Assembly (NCBI GenBank): GCA_009783865.1
Contig: WRCR01000165.1
Coordinates: forward strand, 1-8,058
Origin: Planctomycetaceae bacterium
GTDB taxonomy: Bacteria; Planctomycetota; Planctomycetia; Pirellulales; Thermoguttaceae
DNA: 8,058 bases
Reading direction: 5' to 3'
In this document: positions 6,772 through 8,058 of the stretch, in pieces
Layout: every line of letters starts with the position of its first letter
Numbering within the stretch: position 1 is the stretch's first letter
Notes under the pieces: generated by a model
What the model saw: only the letters and a program-made list of their open reading frames with translations
Databases searched by the model: none
What the model was told of the DNA's origin: nothing
Program-made: the position numbers and the translations under genes

Positions 6772-8058
6772 CTACTCACGCTGAATTTTTGCATACACTT
6801 CTCTCACGGAAATTTTTTCCGCTGCTGCCAACCGCTTTGCATCTTCGAACTCCGGTGCGACTCTCACTGTGCCGTCCGGCAGCACTGCCTGCTTTGCGGC
6901 TAGTGTTCCCCACGGCGTTGCAACGCTGCATTGTTCCCGCTGCAAGACGGAACGTTCCAATCGGTTGCGGCGGATTCCCAGCGTTGTTGTTTCTGCAAAG
7001 AGAACATTTTCGATGTTTTCGATTTGCTCTTTACGGCATAGAACCGACAACACAACACCCGGACGCTGCTTCTTCATTTGAACAGACGTTGTCCAAACAT
7101 CTAGCGGCGCAAGCGTCCAAAGTTTTTCGATGCAGTGTCCAATCAGTTCTCCGCTCAAGTCATCGATGTTCGTTTCGAGTTGCCAGACCGATTCATTCGA
7201 TATCGTCTGTGCAGTCGGCGATGGTACCGCCGGAAACTTGTCTGAAACATGTTCATGCGGATGTTTATGAGCATGTTCCAACTGGTGATGGTGATGATGT
7301 GTATGCCCGGCAAGTTCGTCTTCCGCCGCTGTTTTCAGCGGTTCGTCTTCCGAATAACTTTCGCCGAGGAAGATACGCAGAATGTTTGCCTGTTCTGTCA
7401 AGTCGCGTCCGCCTGCACCGATGCCTGCCTTGTGAATCGTCATTGACGGCATTGTTCCGAAATGTTTCGCATAGTATTTCAGAATTGCTGCACCGGTCGG
7501 CGTTGTCAATTCAAACGGAATCTCCGAAGCCGCAATCGGAATGCCCTTCAGAAGTTCCGCTGTTGCAGGCGCAGGAACGGGACAAATACCGTGAGCAATT
7601 TCAACGGTGCCGCAGCCGGTCGGAACCGGCGAAGCATAAATTTTGTCTATTTTCAGGTAATCGAGTGCGAAAGCAACGCCGGTAATATCCGCGATTGAGT
7701 CCGCTGCTCCGACTTCGTGAAAATGAATCTTTTCGATGTCAACGCCGTGAACGAATGCTTCTGCTTTGCCAATTAAGCGGAAAATGTTTGAAGCGTTATC
7801 GGCGGCGTTGTCGGACAGTCCGCCGCTGTGATGTCCGCGTTCAATCATTTCGAGTATATCGGAAAGATGCCGATGAACGTGTTCATGCGGAGCAATAACT
7901 TTGGCGAGTGTTGCCCTAAATCCTTTTCGGCGCACGGTTTCCGTTTCTATTTCAATGCTCGGAAGTACACTTTTAACGGCATCGTTGAGCAGTTGCAGCG
8001 GCACATCGAGGTCTAACAAAGCACCGAGCGTCATATCGCCGCTGATACCGGAATGACA
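6772..8058 (-). CDS. larC: LarC, nickel insertion protein for the nickel-pincer cofactor (5' end beyond the window)
   Basis: LarC (pyridinium-3,5-bisthiocarboxylic acid mononucleotide nickel chelatase) inserts Ni(II) into the pincer nucleotide in a CTP-dependent step, completing the cofactor of lactate racemase LarA and related enzymes. The frame is open to the right window edge and its first visible residues, CHSGISGDMTLGALLDL, match the second part of the LarC N-terminal motif. The ATG at 8034 is therefore internal, and only about eight residues should be missing. Further hallmarks are IHFHEVGAADSIADITG, SPVPTGCGTVEIAHG, CPVPAPATAELLKG and ELTTPTGAAILKYY, then a histidine-rich stretch (7249-7305) and the C-terminal half with ETNIDDLSGE. 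It is one continuous reading frame, unlike Lactiplantibacillus plantarum where larC is split by a programmed frameshift. It ends in TAG 26 bp from the convergent kinase gene. No larA, larB or larE lies in the window; they could be beyond the right edge or elsewhere. Confidence 0.93.
   Translation of the reverse strand, partial: CHSGISGDMTLGALLDLDVPLQLLNDAVKSVLPSIEIETETVRRKGFRATLAKVIAPHEHVHRHLSDILEMIERGHHSGGLSDNAADNASNIFRLIGKAEAFVHGVDIEKIHFHEVGAADSIADITGVAFALDYLKIDKIYASPVPTGCGTVEIAHGICPVPAPATAELLKGIPIAASEIPFELTTPTGAAILKYYAKHFGTMPSMTIHKAGIGAGGRDLTEQANILRIFLGESYSEDEPLKTAAEDELAGHTHHHHHQLEHAHKHPHEHVSDKFPAVPSPTAQTISNESVWQLETNIDDLSGELIGHCIEKLWTLAPLDVWTTSVQMKKQRPGVVLSVLCRKEQIENIENVLFAETTTLGIRRNRLERSVLQREQCSVATPWGTLAAKQAVLPDGTVRVAPEFEDAKRLAAAEKISVREVYAKIQRE
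7249..7305 (-). other. larC: Histidine-rich segment inside LarC
   Basis: These 19 codons encode 11 histidines, including five in a row, between the conserved N- and C-terminal halves of LarC. Such stretches are common in nickel-handling proteins and probably bind or store Ni(II). The position at the domain junction is typical of LarC; the exact length and composition vary among species. Confidence 0.85.

Noticed and set aside
7249..7305. CAT/CAC-rich stretch as a DNA repeat or CRISPR-like array
   Set aside because: It is explained as the histidine-rich coding segment of LarC; there are no regular spacers.
6789..7685. Long plus-strand open frame of 298 codons opposite larC
   Set aside because: It lies wholly within the well-supported larC on the other strand and its translation is arginine/cysteine-rich with no domain, typical of a shadow frame.

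Overview
The window holds five protein-coding genes. Two are cut by the window edges. No RNA gene, insertion sequence, CRISPR array or prophage signal was seen. The organism cannot be fixed from sequence alone. A GH57-type amylase/glucanotransferase C-terminus next to a XylR-type regulator (sugar-binding domain fused to AraC HTH) recalls Planctomycetota or Lentisphaerota (PVC group), perhaps a gut or anaerobic member. The hybrid kinase architecture and LarC also occur in Clostridia and spirochaetes, so this is a tentative inference.

Layout. Bases 2-646 (+) are the 3' end of a GH57 family alpha-amylase/4-alpha-glucanotransferase, an alpha-glucan enzyme. After 38 bp comes a XylR-like regulator (685-1875, +). 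A 276-bp AT-rich spacer (1876-2151) holds candidate promoters and a weak terminator-like hairpin. Next is a two-gene signalling block on the + strand: a REC-HD-GYP response regulator (2152-3216), predicted to degrade cyclic-di-GMP, then 52 bp later a 1158-residue cytoplasmic hybrid histidine kinase (3269-6745). A possible 23-codon leader ORF overlaps the kinase start. The window ends with larC on the minus strand (6772-8058, 5' end beyond the window), convergent with the kinase gene and only 26 bp from it. That gap holds no convincing terminator.

How the parts work together. The GH57 enzyme and the XylR-like protein plausibly form a carbohydrate-use locus in which a sugar ligand sets expression. 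The HD-GYP regulator and hybrid kinase look like one phosphorelay: an internal signal is read by HAMP-like, GAF and PAS modules, phosphate passes from H461 to D868 and perhaps through an Hpt-like domain to D55 of the HD-GYP protein, changing cyclic-di-GMP levels. By eye this block is more AT-rich than the genes on either side, which may mean separate ancestry. LarC belongs to nickel-pincer cofactor synthesis for lactate racemase-type enzymes; no other lar gene is visible here.

Nothing seen amounts to a clearly new system. The most unusual points are in the kinase: three tandem HAMP-like units without a membrane anchor, a receiver domain without phosphorylation residues, an Hpt motif lacking its conserved lysine, an unassigned C-terminal tail, and the overlapping leader ORF.
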